Part shown: positions 26,227-34,050 of the stretch, in pieces
How positions within the stretch are numbered: the stretch's first letter is position 1
Layout: every line of letters begins with the position of its first letter
Assembly (NCBI RefSeq): GCF_016236915.1
Contig: NZ_JAEHOK010000003.1
Location: 124,001-188,000, forward strand
Direction of reading: 5' to 3'
DNA length: 64,000 bases
Origin: Salegentibacter maritimus
GTDB lineage: Bacteria > Bacteroidota > Bacteroidia > Flavobacteriales > Flavobacteriaceae
Notes under the pieces: generated by a model
What the model saw: only the letters and a program-made list of their open reading frames with translations
Told to the model about the DNA's origin: nothing
The model's database searches: none
Position numbers and translations under genes: made by a program

Positions 26227-27456
26227 TTAGAATAGCGAATACCCAAATATTATAGATATAGATGTATTAAATTCTGCACTCCAGTTTAAATCATAGTTAC
26301 CTAAAAGCTGCCTGGTCGTTTGGTACCTGGCCTCTACACTATATTTATTATTTAGCTTATAACCTAAGCCAAACGCCAGGTTGGAGCCCGAATTAATTTC
26401 AAAGGTTTTCACCATTGAGCCATCATTTCTAGTATATTCGATAAAAGAGTTTGAATCAAAATCAATAACATAGGTAGCATCGACAAAAAATTTAGAATGG
26501 TTATTTAAAAAAAGATAATATCGTAATCCAATAGGGAGTTCTATAGAACTATAATCAACGTTTGCAACCAATTCACCCCCCGTAAGATTATTTACAGGTT
26601 TCACCCTCTCTGCCTTAAAAGCCCGATAGGTAGGTTCTAACATAATGGCCCACTTATTTTTATTAAACGGAAGTATAAACTCGGCTTCCACTCCTATACC
26701 CGTGCCAAATTTGTTTTCAAAATTTACACTTCTGGCTTCCGATTTAGAGTTTTGAATTTGTAATGAAGAATTATTTAAACGAGGTCTGATTGTAAGATTA
26801 AAAAAATCCTTTTTAGTCTTTTTTGAGTAGTTGGCGAATTCCTGATTATGACACCGGTTATAATCTATAAAAAAACTGACTAACTCATTTTTTTCGTAAT
26901 CTAAAGCCTCAAGTTTATTTGAGTTGAAATCTGGGCATTTTAAATCTAGCCAAAGCTGTTGTCTAAACCTATTGTTTTCCCCAATTTTAGCACTGGAAGT
27001 TTTATATTTTTTATAGATAAGTTGTTCAATATTAGAATTTTCTTTCTTGTAAAAATACCTTTTTAGATTATTCTCCACATATTCATAAAGCGTAGACCTT
27101 CCCTCAACCAAAACCTTTAGAAAAAGGGTTTCTTTCTGAAAAACAGGGTTTTTCTCTGTACTTAATTTATTAATATTCTTACTGGACCTGTCAATTTCTA
27201 CCTCACTCCTTACATATTTAGATACACCCTTAATTGCAAATTCCTTTACTGAATTGAGGGATGCAGTTTTTATTTCAGCTTCTTCTGAAAGTTTATATTC
27301 AAATTTATTAGGGTTATTTCTCCAATCAACATTCCTAATTAGGCAATTAAGCCTTTGGTTCGTTTCATCTATATAATAGCCTTTTTCAAAAGTGATTTGT
27401 GAGAAACAGTTGAGACTCAAAATTGTAAACAATAGAAATAAGGCCTGTTTTTTCAT
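26227..27456 (-). CDS. outer-membrane beta-barrel protein of unknown function
   Basis: A 409-residue exported protein (signal MKKQALFLLFTILSLNCFSQ). Residues 22-215 form a soluble domain (FEKGYYIDETNQRLNCLIRN, then NSVKEFAIKGVSKYVR), a pattern seen in many uncharacterised Bacteroidota surface proteins. From about 215 to the end, alternating hydrophobic strands (IGVEAEFILPFNKNKWAIML, SSIELPIGLRYYLFL) and a terminal aromatic (IIFGYSLF) mark a small barrel of the OmpW/PorT type. It ends the pair with the upstream lipoprotein gene, separated by 10 bp, so both are likely cotranscribed. Function unknown. Confidence 0.75.
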   Translation of the reverse strand: MKKQALFLLFTILSLNCFSQITFEKGYYIDETNQRLNCLIRNVDWRNNPNKFEYKLSEEAEIKTASLNSVKEFAIKGVSKYVRSEVEIDRSSKNINKLSTEKNPVFQKETLFLKVLVEGRSTLYEYVENNLKRYFYKKENSNIEQLIYKKYKTSSAKIGENNRFRQQLWLDLKCPDFNSNKLEALDYEKNELVSFFIDYNRCHNQEFANYSKKTKKDFFNLTIRPRLNNSSLQIQNSKSEARSVNFENKFGTGIGVEAEFILPFNKNKWAIMLEPTYRAFKAERVKPVNNLTGGELVANVDYSSIELPIGLRYYLFLNNHSKFFVDATYVIDFDSNSFIEYTRNDGSMVKTFEINSGSNLAFGLGYKLNNKYSVEARYQTTRQLLGNYDLNWSAEFNTSISIIFGYSLF

Positions 27457-27466
27457 TTTGAAAGCT

Positions 27467-28087
27467 TTATTGAATCTTTAATTTCAATGCGTCAAAAGCC
27501 TCCGTTTTAATTCCGATTAGGCCATACCTGGTTGCACCGTCTTCTATAAGCGTTCCGTTCACGTTATATTCCAGTAGCTCTTCTTTAAATTTCTTATTGG
27601 CCGAACTTGCTGCAATCATATTTCCGCCCGCTAAACCCGGTCCCAAGATCAAACCTATAGGCGTAGAACTGGTTTGCTCCTGTACCCCATTAGAATTTGT
27701 CTTGCTTGTATAAAAGTTTACGGGGGTTAAGAGTAAGTACCATAGATAGGATGCCGGACTTTGTTTTAGTGTTTTAAAAGCCTTTTCATTCTCCATCACA
27801 TAAATCTCTGTTCCGTTTTCGTAGGCTAGTTTTGCATCACGCCCAAACACTAAATCCTTCCCGGAGTTGTTAGTTACTTTTACCGCTACTAATTTTACGC
27901 CTTTTTTCAACTCTTTCTTCTCGTACTTCTTATCGAGTAAATCATATTTGTATTCCAGTATTACTCCGTCATTTTCGTTGGCAGAAATATAATTAATGGC
28001 TTTAGGTTCAATCATTTTATAGCCAGACGCACAGTTTGTAAGACTTAATGCCACTACCAACAGGAGAGTAATTTTAATAATCTTCAT
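27467..28087 (-). CDS. lipoprotein of unknown function
   Basis: A 206-residue exported lipoprotein (VVALSLTNCASGYK, anchor Cys19). The middle contains an immunoglobulin-like pattern (LVAVKVTNNSGKDLVFGRDA, then LAYENGTEIYVM) and a glycine-rich hydrophobic hairpin around 150-165 (IGLILGPGLAGGNMIAASS) that could insert into a membrane. No enzyme motif. It is the first gene of a two-gene unit with the barrel protein that follows 10 bp later, and may form a complex with it at the outer membrane; this is inference. Confidence 0.7.
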   Translation of the reverse strand: MKIIKITLLLVVALSLTNCASGYKMIEPKAINYISANENDGVILEYKYDLLDKKYEKKELKKGVKLVAVKVTNNSGKDLVFGRDAKLAYENGTEIYVMENEKAFKTLKQSPASYLWYLLLTPVNFYTSKTNSNGVQEQTSSTPIGLILGPGLAGGNMIAASSANKKFKEELLEYNVNGTLIEDGATRYGLIGIKTEAFDALKLKIQ

Positions 28088-28206
28088 TTCTAAATTTTAA
28101 AGTTCTTGATTGTTTAAATGGTTTTCAATTAATGGCTAGAGTCTATTTATTTATTCTATTAATAACAATTCCCCTGGAAGAATAACCACCGGGCAACTGC
28201 AGGAAA

Positions 28207-28353
28207 TTGCTCCTAAAAAATAAGAAATGCGCGACTCCAGTAAATAAAAACAGCCTGTAGGGATGGCAGTTTTAATAGATAGATATATCAAAAAAACCTA
28301 TCTATGTTAATTTTTTACTAATATATAAATAATATTAAATTTATATAGGAATT
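28207..28353. repeat. island-flanking direct repeat, left copy
   Basis: About 147 bp that align with 33715-33859 in the same orientation, including the shared words ACAGCCTGTAGGGATGGC, GTTAA, ACTAATATA-like and ATTAAATTT..TAGGAATT. An internal stem ATAGATAG/CTATCTAT (28275-28305) corresponds to GGTAG/CTACC in the right copy. It occupies most of the 388-bp gap 28088-28475, which otherwise shows nothing recognisable. Confidence 0.65.
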
Positions 28354-28475
28354 CACCTTATAAAATATCAAAAATTAAAAGATTAAGTATTTAACGTGAA
28401 TTATTATCAAAAGAAGGCTTAGAAATTATGGGGGCGCTTAAGGCTAGTTTTTTCGGCAATACAGATCACTGGCGA

Positions 28476-29450
28476 TCAACCGATATTTAGCGAAGACCGT
28501 TTACTAAAGAATTGTTGATTGATTGATTTATTTTCTATCATCTTTATTTTTTTACTATTCCAATTTAGAATAATGCGGTAATTTTTAAAAAAATCTGAAC
28601 CGAAAGCCTTATCTAAATATTGTTCTGAGTACACTTTTACATTTTCTAGTGTTGAATTCCCAAATTCAATTTCATCAATAATTCCGATAAAAGATTCCCG
28701 GGTTGTATTTGGTGCACCATAAATTCCTGTAACCCCTTTAGTATTAGATTTTTTAAAATCTAAAATTTCACCATTTTCTGTTTGCTTTTTAAATTCAGAA
28801 AAGGGTACGACAATACCTCCATTATAGCCTAAATCAACAGTGAAATTCCAGACTTTTTCTCCATTTATTTTACAAGCAATAGCAGGTATTCCTGCCACAC
28901 CAATAAACAATTTGTTTTCAATTACATCTTCAGGTATATCTAATGTTGATTCGTTATCAGTTATAGTAATTTGTTTTTTTCTAAAATCGATATCCCAAAT
29001 AGCATGTTGCATTAAATTAGCTCCTATAAACCCATGAATATCTAAAGAAGACCATACTGATACTGAGTTAAAATCATTTATTAAAGCTATTGTTCCGGTA
29101 AAATCTATATTTCCAATTTTAACGTTTTCCAGTCTTGTATATTTATTTTGTAGTTTATTATTATAAACATCCCCTGCTTTTGCAGAATCAATAGCTTTTA
29201 AATTTAAACTTGCAGCAAGTTCTTTCGATACCAGCGTAGGAGAACCTGTGTCTAAAAGAAAGTTATAATTCTTATTTTCTATTTCTACAGGTATAATTAT
29301 AAACCCATTTTTAATCTCGAAAGGCAACGTAACCTTGTAGTTTTCCTGTTCTGTTTCTCCTTCTTTAAGATGTTTAGCAGCTTTGCTTAGGGAACAGCTA
29401 TTTATTAAAACAAGGCTTAGTAGATAAACACATACTTTGGCTAATTTCAT
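28476..29450 (-). CDS. retropepsin-like aspartyl protease family lipoprotein
   Basis: A 324-residue lipoprotein (LINSCSLSK, anchor Cys19). The first half has the active-site pattern NFLLDTGSPTLVSKELA, with Asp-Thr-Gly near 68-70, like bacterial retropepsin-type proteases. The pseudo-symmetric second half has WNFTVDLGYNGGIVV, where DTG is replaced by Asp-Leu-Gly but the Asp is kept. A strand GFIGANLMQHAIWDIDF precedes it. Periplasmic or surface peptidase activity is plausible but unproven, because the second triad is non-standard. The gene starts the accessory island on its left side, about 200 bp from a cassette-like repeat. Confidence 0.75.
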   Translation of the reverse strand: MKLAKVCVYLLSLVLINSCSLSKAAKHLKEGETEQENYKVTLPFEIKNGFIIIPVEIENKNYNFLLDTGSPTLVSKELAASLNLKAIDSAKAGDVYNNKLQNKYTRLENVKIGNIDFTGTIALINDFNSVSVWSSLDIHGFIGANLMQHAIWDIDFRKKQITITDNESTLDIPEDVIENKLFIGVAGIPAIACKINGEKVWNFTVDLGYNGGIVVPFSEFKKQTENGEILDFKKSNTKGVTGIYGAPNTTRESFIGIIDEIEFGNSTLENVKVYSEQYLDKAFGSDFFKNYRIILNWNSKKIKMIENKSINQQFFSKRSSLNIG

Positions 29451-29656
29451 TTTTTATTTTTTTATTAAAGTTTCTTACATATCGTACCACAACCTCTTTT
29501 TTAATTATTTGATAGAAAAAGGATGAAAACTTACCGGAACTGAGTTGTAGCCTAAAAATTCTTTAAATAGTCGACGATTTTTCTCCTTTTTCTGCTATCT
29601 TTTTTGACTATTCCCCCATATCATTTCTTCTTTATTAAATAGCTGTTTAAAATTTT

Positions 29657-29790
29657 GCCAACGGCTCTGGCTTTGGCAAGTGCGGGGTGCTAAAGCCGCT
29701 TTGTTGTCCGTCTACCGTAAATGTATTTGGTTTTAATATCTTCATTATGAAGTAGTCATTCCGCATTTGCTATAGCGGATATTGGCCATA
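29657..29790. repeat. cassette-style intergenic repeat A
   Basis: Within the 349-bp gap between the DUF4062 and aspartyl-protease genes. It starts GCCAACGGC (29657) and ends with TTGGCC (29783), which can pair, with an inner stem CCGC/GCGG near the right end. On the gene strand its end reads GCCGTTGGCAAAA, like repeat C. The other 200 bp of the gap show nothing recognisable. Confidence 0.45.
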
Positions 29791-29799
29791 GTTTTTTTC

Positions 29800-30768
29800 T
29801 TAAAACGGCAAATCATCATCTTCTTCTTTTTCTACAACCTCATGGGAAACAAATTCCTCCTTCCAATCGGATTTTCTAACAAATCTCAATCTTCCATCTT
29901 CTTCAAAAACTTCTTTTGATATAGTTAACTTGTAGTCCTTCCTATTGTGGTTTTTAGACCATTCATGAAAAGGTTCGGGATCACCAAATGGTAATTCCTC
30001 ATCATATGAATATCCTCTTGCTTTTAATAGTTGTTTTACATCATCAAGACCTTCAAAATAGAAGTTATAAGGTACGTCCAATTTAGCTTTTAATTCCTCT
30101 ACCAAAGGATGGCTAATCATAAGGATTTTATTAATCTCATCTGTTTGATCTTTATTTTCATCACTAAGAAAGTTTACTAATTTATTTAGTGTACTTGCTG
30201 TTTTCTCTAGCCCTTTAATTAAACTAACCTCTTTAACTCTTGTCTGTTCCTCCAAAAATCGTTGAAATAAACCTGCCATCTGTTCTCTGAGATATTTGAC
30301 AATATCAGAAGCAGTTTCAAACCCCTTAATTATGTTATTGGCTTTAAGTGATTTAATTTCTTCGATAAATTCATACACACGCTTATCATCGACATACCTA
30401 TATTTAGTTTCCCCTTCTTTGTTGATTAAATATGTCTCGTATTCTGAAAGCACATTGGCATCTATAAACGTGTACACTTGCTTTCCCTCACTGAGTGCTG
30501 CTTTTAGCTCCATCTGGGTAATTGAAGACCTGTTGTTGCTTTTTGACTCGCTCCCAAAACGTCCACCTATAATGCAGACTAGAATATCAATGTTTTTAAT
30601 TTCTTTATAGCAATACTCTTCTAGTGCCTCATCCTTTCCGTAAGGAATATCTCCTTCCTCATTTCTCACTGGATCATACCCCATTTGTTCAATGAAAAAA
30701 TCTAAGTCTGCTCTGACTTGCCTTAAATCGTAGAATGTAGAACTTATAAATACTCTTGGTTTTGCCAT
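29800..30768 (-). CDS. DUF4062 protein with SSB-like C-terminal tip
   Basis: A 322-residue cytoplasmic protein. The N-terminal 110 residues are a DUF4062 domain: KPRVFISSTFYDLRQVRADL, then ILVCIIGGRFGSE and SITQMELKAALSEGKQVYTF, a flavodoxin/TIR-like fold. Such domains are common in bacterial defence and signalling proteins. Residues about 180-230 are helical (EKTASTLNKLVNFL). The C-terminal region is unassigned and ends EEDDDLPF, residues 315-322. This copies the acidic tip of single-stranded-DNA-binding protein (DDDIPF in E. coli), with the terminal Pro-Phe. It lies between two cassette-like repeats, about 20 bp after one of them. A role in phage defence is inferred. Confidence 0.8.
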   Translation of the reverse strand: MAKPRVFISSTFYDLRQVRADLDFFIEQMGYDPVRNEEGDIPYGKDEALEEYCYKEIKNIDILVCIIGGRFGSESKSNNRSSITQMELKAALSEGKQVYTFIDANVLSEYETYLINKEGETKYRYVDDKRVYEFIEEIKSLKANNIIKGFETASDIVKYLREQMAGLFQRFLEEQTRVKEVSLIKGLEKTASTLNKLVNFLSDENKDQTDEINKILMISHPLVEELKAKLDVPYNFYFEGLDDVKQLLKARGYSYDEELPFGDPEPFHEWSKNHNRKDYKLTISKEVFEEDGRLRFVRKSDWKEEFVSHEVVEKEEDDDLPF

Positions 30769-30787
30769 TTTATTTCATTCAAATTAT

Positions 30788-30918
30788 CGCAAACGATTAA
30801 GGCTATAAGTAGTTGCATGGTTTAACACTTAACTTTGTAAGTACACCCAAACGGAAAATCCACAAAGATTTTCGAAAGTAGGCTAGAACAAGCAATTACT
30901 TATAACCATTGTTTTGCC
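30788..30918. repeat. cassette-style intergenic repeat B, foldable palindrome
   Basis: The arms at 30788-30816 (CGCAAACGATTAAGGC then TATAAGTAGTTGC) and 30892-30918 (GCAATTACTTATAACC then ATTGTTTTGCC) pair over about 27 bp with several mismatches and bulges. A nested perfect stem GAAAATC/GATTTTC (30854-30873) lies inside. The whole gap between the AAA and DUF4062 genes is this element. Confidence 0.65.
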
Positions 30919-30921
30919 TCA

Positions 30922-32652
30922 TTATTTTTTTAGTATTTCTTTAATTTCATTTACCATTGGTTCAAAATTTTCAAACAATTCTTTTGTTGCATTATTTAGA
31001 ATGTATTCCTCAAATTTTGGTTTGTCAAGACTTGATTGAACCCCTCCATCATCTTTATCTTTTAATGGATAAAACTCTTCTCTGAAATGTTCTTCTGCAA
31101 AAAGGTTTTCTATTCCTTTTTTTACTTTTTCATTTGCTGAATTTTTTTCAAATGTAAATGCATAAGTTTCATTTATTGAGTCATATTCTGTTTTTACATC
31201 ACAATCGTAAATGAATAAGACTTTATTATCGTGAGGCATTTTAGTAAAAAAGTCAAATAACGTTTTCAGTTGATTTTTTCCAGTTCGGTCTTTTAGGTTT
31301 TTCACGATATCAATTGAACCTGATAATTCAGGGTCAAATATTTCTATTGCTTTTTCAATAAAATTTATGTTGTTGCCTTCTGTAAATATTGTAAGCTCTT
31401 TTTTACTGAATTGGTCAAAAATCTGTAGCCCCTCATCTAATGTTATAAAACCTTCTGATAAGATTTTTAATGCTTCTTGTTTTGTTTGCTTTTCTATTCT
31501 GTTTTGGCCATCTCTATTTACAACGTAAATATTTTTTTCTTCAGCCAATGCAATAGTTGTAGGTGAATGAGTTGCAATTATCACTTTTACATTATTTTGA
31601 TTGATGAATACTTCGTTTACAACATTCAGTAGATTCTGAATTTGTGAAGGATGAAGAGAAGCATCAATCTCGTCTAATAATAATGCAGATGGAAATATTT
31701 TATCACCAACAGATTTATAAATCGAAAGAACTAATGAGAAAAGTATTTTTTCTCCGGATGATAAGTTTGCAAAAGGGATGGAAATACCTTTTGTTTTATG
31801 CTTTAAAGTTAATGAGAATGTTCTGGTTCTATAAGGTTCTATTAATATGTCTTCGGGATTATTTATTGAATAATGAAATGAATTAAAATTCTTTAATATC
31901 TCTGTAATCAAAACCCAAGGTCTTGGTCCGTGAATTTTCTCAAATTCTACTCTAAATTTCTCACTGTCATATTTTTTATTTTCTCGTGTTCTCTTATATT
32001 CAAACATTTGGTATTTGTACCAATAGTCCAAGAATAGTTTGCCTATTTGAGAAGGTAAAAAATCATTTTTTAAAACTACAGGTGTAAAGTAATCAAAAAA
32101 ATCATCTTCAGTTAATTCATCCAAAGTATTTGTTATTCTGTAGGCTAATGACTTAAGGCCTTTAGACTCTACCGTGTTTTTAATTCTATCATTACTGAAT
32201 AAATTATGCATTCTTTGCTTATATGATTTATACATTTGAAAAAGAGATTCGTCTATAAAATCACCTTTTCTTAATGACAAAAAAGGTCTACCATCAGCAA
32301 TTTTGATAATCTTATCATAATTATCAGCACCTAATTGACTTTTATTTGAAACAAAATTGGCTTTAATGTGCGGATTAGAATTATGAGTAAATTTTTGCCA
32401 AGCATTTTGTTTTTCTTGGTTAAGTTGTTGGTTATTAAATGCTGCCTCATTTTCTAAAAAAAATGTTTTATAATCAAAAAGTACTATTTCGGAATATTGA
32501 ATGTTGTCTAATATGCTGCTTCCAGCTTTTATGCTTTCTAATAAATGACTTTTACCACTTCCATTATAACCTGTCAGAATAGTTAAATCGGATAATTTTA
32601 CATCATTAAATCGGGATATGGATTTGTGTACTTGTTTGAATTTTAATATCAT
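30922..32652 (-). CDS. OLD-like AAA ATPase with TOPRIM-type C-terminus
   Basis: A 576-residue predicted ATP-driven DNA-processing protein. The ATPase half shows Walker A GYNGSGKS at 28-35, signature NLSSGEKILF near 300, Walker B LLLDEIDASLHP with Asp327-Glu328, and the switch IATHSPTTIAL. A long insertion of helices lies between about 60 and 290. The C-terminal part has LTIFTEGNN with Glu425 and LFIYDCDVK with Asp483 and Asp485, the acidic set of a TOPRIM nuclease as in OLD-family proteins such as GajA. Many members act in phage defence, often with a helicase partner; none is adjacent. Its flanks are cassette-like repeats B and C, so it may be an independent mobile gene. Exact subfamily unassigned. 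Confidence 0.85.
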   Translation of the reverse strand: MILKFKQVHKSISRFNDVKLSDLTILTGYNGSGKSHLLESIKAGSSILDNIQYSEIVLFDYKTFFLENEAAFNNQQLNQEKQNAWQKFTHNSNPHIKANFVSNKSQLGADNYDKIIKIADGRPFLSLRKGDFIDESLFQMYKSYKQRMHNLFSNDRIKNTVESKGLKSLAYRITNTLDELTEDDFFDYFTPVVLKNDFLPSQIGKLFLDYWYKYQMFEYKRTRENKKYDSEKFRVEFEKIHGPRPWVLITEILKNFNSFHYSINNPEDILIEPYRTRTFSLTLKHKTKGISIPFANLSSGEKILFSLVLSIYKSVGDKIFPSALLLDEIDASLHPSQIQNLLNVVNEVFINQNNVKVIIATHSPTTIALAEEKNIYVVNRDGQNRIEKQTKQEALKILSEGFITLDEGLQIFDQFSKKELTIFTEGNNINFIEKAIEIFDPELSGSIDIVKNLKDRTGKNQLKTLFDFFTKMPHDNKVLFIYDCDVKTEYDSINETYAFTFEKNSANEKVKKGIENLFAEEHFREEFYPLKDKDDGGVQSSLDKPKFEEYILNNATKELFENFEPMVNEIKEILKK

Positions 32653-32676
32653 TTTCAGATTTTCTTTTTAATGTTT

Positions 32677-32798
32677 GCCAACGGTCTCCTTTACTTCGCT
32701 TATTAATAAATATACCTTTGAAATGAAGAAGGAGGAGAACTAAAGCGGAATTTTCAGATAAGCCTAAAATAGCAATTGCTTATAGCCATCGTTGCGGG
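32677..32798. repeat. cassette-style intergenic repeat C
   Basis: Starts GCCAACGGTCTCC (32677) and ends AGCCATCGTTGCGGG. The ends GCCAACG and CGTTGC pair with one bulge, and an inner stem TCTCCTT/AAGGAGGAGA is present. The stretch AGCAATTGCTTATAGCCATC matches AGCAATTACTTATAACCATT of repeat B at 17 of 20 positions. Confidence 0.6.
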
Positions 32799-32805
32799 TA
32801 GTTTT

Positions 32806-33576
32806 TCACGGTAATAACCAATCTCTATCTGGTCTTGCTAATTGTCGAGCATTGTTGTAAGCCATATCCAAAGTCAGACAGGTTGAAGCTCGATAGAATG
32901 TTTCGTGTTTCTCAACTACTAATGCTAAATCAGCTGTATTCGGATTGCTCAAACACAAAGGCAATAATAATTGTACTCTACCTCGATGAAAATGCGGTAT
33001 TGCTGTTTTGTAACTTCTTCGTACCCTTTCTTTTGCATTGTCAACCGCTCCTTTTATTAGCGTTTGAACTCCATAATCATCCATTGATTTATAAGGTTTG
33101 GGAAATCGGTCTTTGTTATGGCTAACGATATGCTCAATATTAGTTCTTAATTCTAATCTTGCGTCCATAACTAAAAGCGATGGGTCGTCAAAGTAATGAG
33201 CCATTAGAGGTAATTCAGGAAACTTTGTCATATCGTATTCGCCTTTTCTTTTCCATCCTTGGAAATACCAAGGTTGTTCAGCTTCTTCGTTTCTATTCGT
33301 ATTTGCAAAGGCAAAAATCGGTTCTTGATTCGCTGTCACCAATCCAGTATTGAAGGTCAGATATTGTCCATTTTCAGAAACCAGTAATTTCCCTTCTTCT
33401 GCAATCCGTTTGTAGGTGTATTGAATATAATTAAATAAAATAGGCAAATGATGCTCGTCCTCTGTGTTAATATAGTTCCAGTTTTCCTCCTCAGCAAGTT
33501 CTGATAATTCGTCCATTTTAGAGTTCATATCTGGTATGAACATCAAATCAAATAATCTTTCAGGCCAGTTTTCCAT
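32806..33576 (-). CDS. DUF3825-like protein
   Basis: A 256-residue cytoplasmic protein with no signal peptide. Features are an N-terminal helical part (NWPERLFDLMFIPD), the central strands LLVSENGQYLTFNTGLVTAN followed by IFAFANTN, then PWYFQGW, and a C-terminal PHFHRGRVQLLLPLCLSNP with a final ARQLARPDRDWL. The FNTGL segment and the C-terminal pattern fit DUF3825, a family of unknown function sometimes tied to RNA or DNA conflict systems; I am only moderately sure of the family. It starts about 25 bp from another GCCAAC half-element and ends beside repeat C, like a cassette gene. Confidence 0.7.
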   Translation of the reverse strand: MENWPERLFDLMFIPDMNSKMDELSELAEEENWNYINTEDEHHLPILFNYIQYTYKRIAEEGKLLVSENGQYLTFNTGLVTANQEPIFAFANTNRNEEAEQPWYFQGWKRKGEYDMTKFPELPLMAHYFDDPSLLVMDARLELRTNIEHIVSHNKDRFPKPYKSMDDYGVQTLIKGAVDNAKERVRRSYKTAIPHFHRGRVQLLLPLCLSNPNTADLALVVEKHETFYRASTCLTLDMAYNNARQLARPDRDWLLP

Positions 33577-33714
33577 TTATTCTCGATTGTTTTTTCGTAT
33601 TACCGCCAACTCGTTATAAAACCAATCCCCCATTTCCCTAAAAGCAATTCTTACCAGGTAACCATTATAGGAGACCCCAAAAAATTTGCATTTAAAAGTT
33701 TCCGGAATAAATAT

Positions 33715-33859
33715 TGTTACTCCAAAAAAATTCAGAAATATGAGTTTTTGATAAAAAACAGCCTGTAGGGATGGCTGTTCTGGTAGCTACTATTAATAAA
33801 TATCTACCGCTGTTAAATTTTCAACAATATAAGAAGAAGATTAAATTTTTGTAGGAATT
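33715..33859. repeat. island-flanking direct repeat, right copy
   Basis: Homologous to 28207-28353. It contains a perfect stem AACAGCC/GGCTGTT around TGTAGGGAT and a second stem GGTAG/CTACC (33782-33808). The 474-bp gap 33577-34050 also holds a GCCAAC half-element at 33605-33610 and the separate short repeat at 33903-33929, but no gene. Confidence 0.65.
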
Positions 33860-33902
33860 ACTGATATTTTTTTTCGACTGCAAAAAAGTTTATAGAAGAA
33901 CT

Positions 33903-33929
33903 TAGATCCTGAAATAAATTCAGGATGAC
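33903..33929. repeat. short dispersed palindromic word
   Basis: TCCTGAAATAAATTCAGGA is itself a palindrome (TCCTGAA/TTCAGGA) followed by TGAC, and matches the right arm of the element at 25004-25109. A related AGCTTGACG word follows both copies within 60 bp. Confidence 0.6.
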
Positions 33930-34050
33930 CACTTAAAAAACTGAAACATCCAGAAGCTTCGGGACAGCTTGACGTAGGCTGCATAGGAATAAATCCAATA
34001 TTTAGTATTTTTTCCTTGTAATAATTCCTAATTGTTGTTAATTTGGCGGT

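Noticed and set aside
29657-32798. Canonical integron attC sites
   Set aside because: Ends do not fit RYYYAAC and GTTRRRY, and no integron integrase is present; only a cassette-like layout is claimed.
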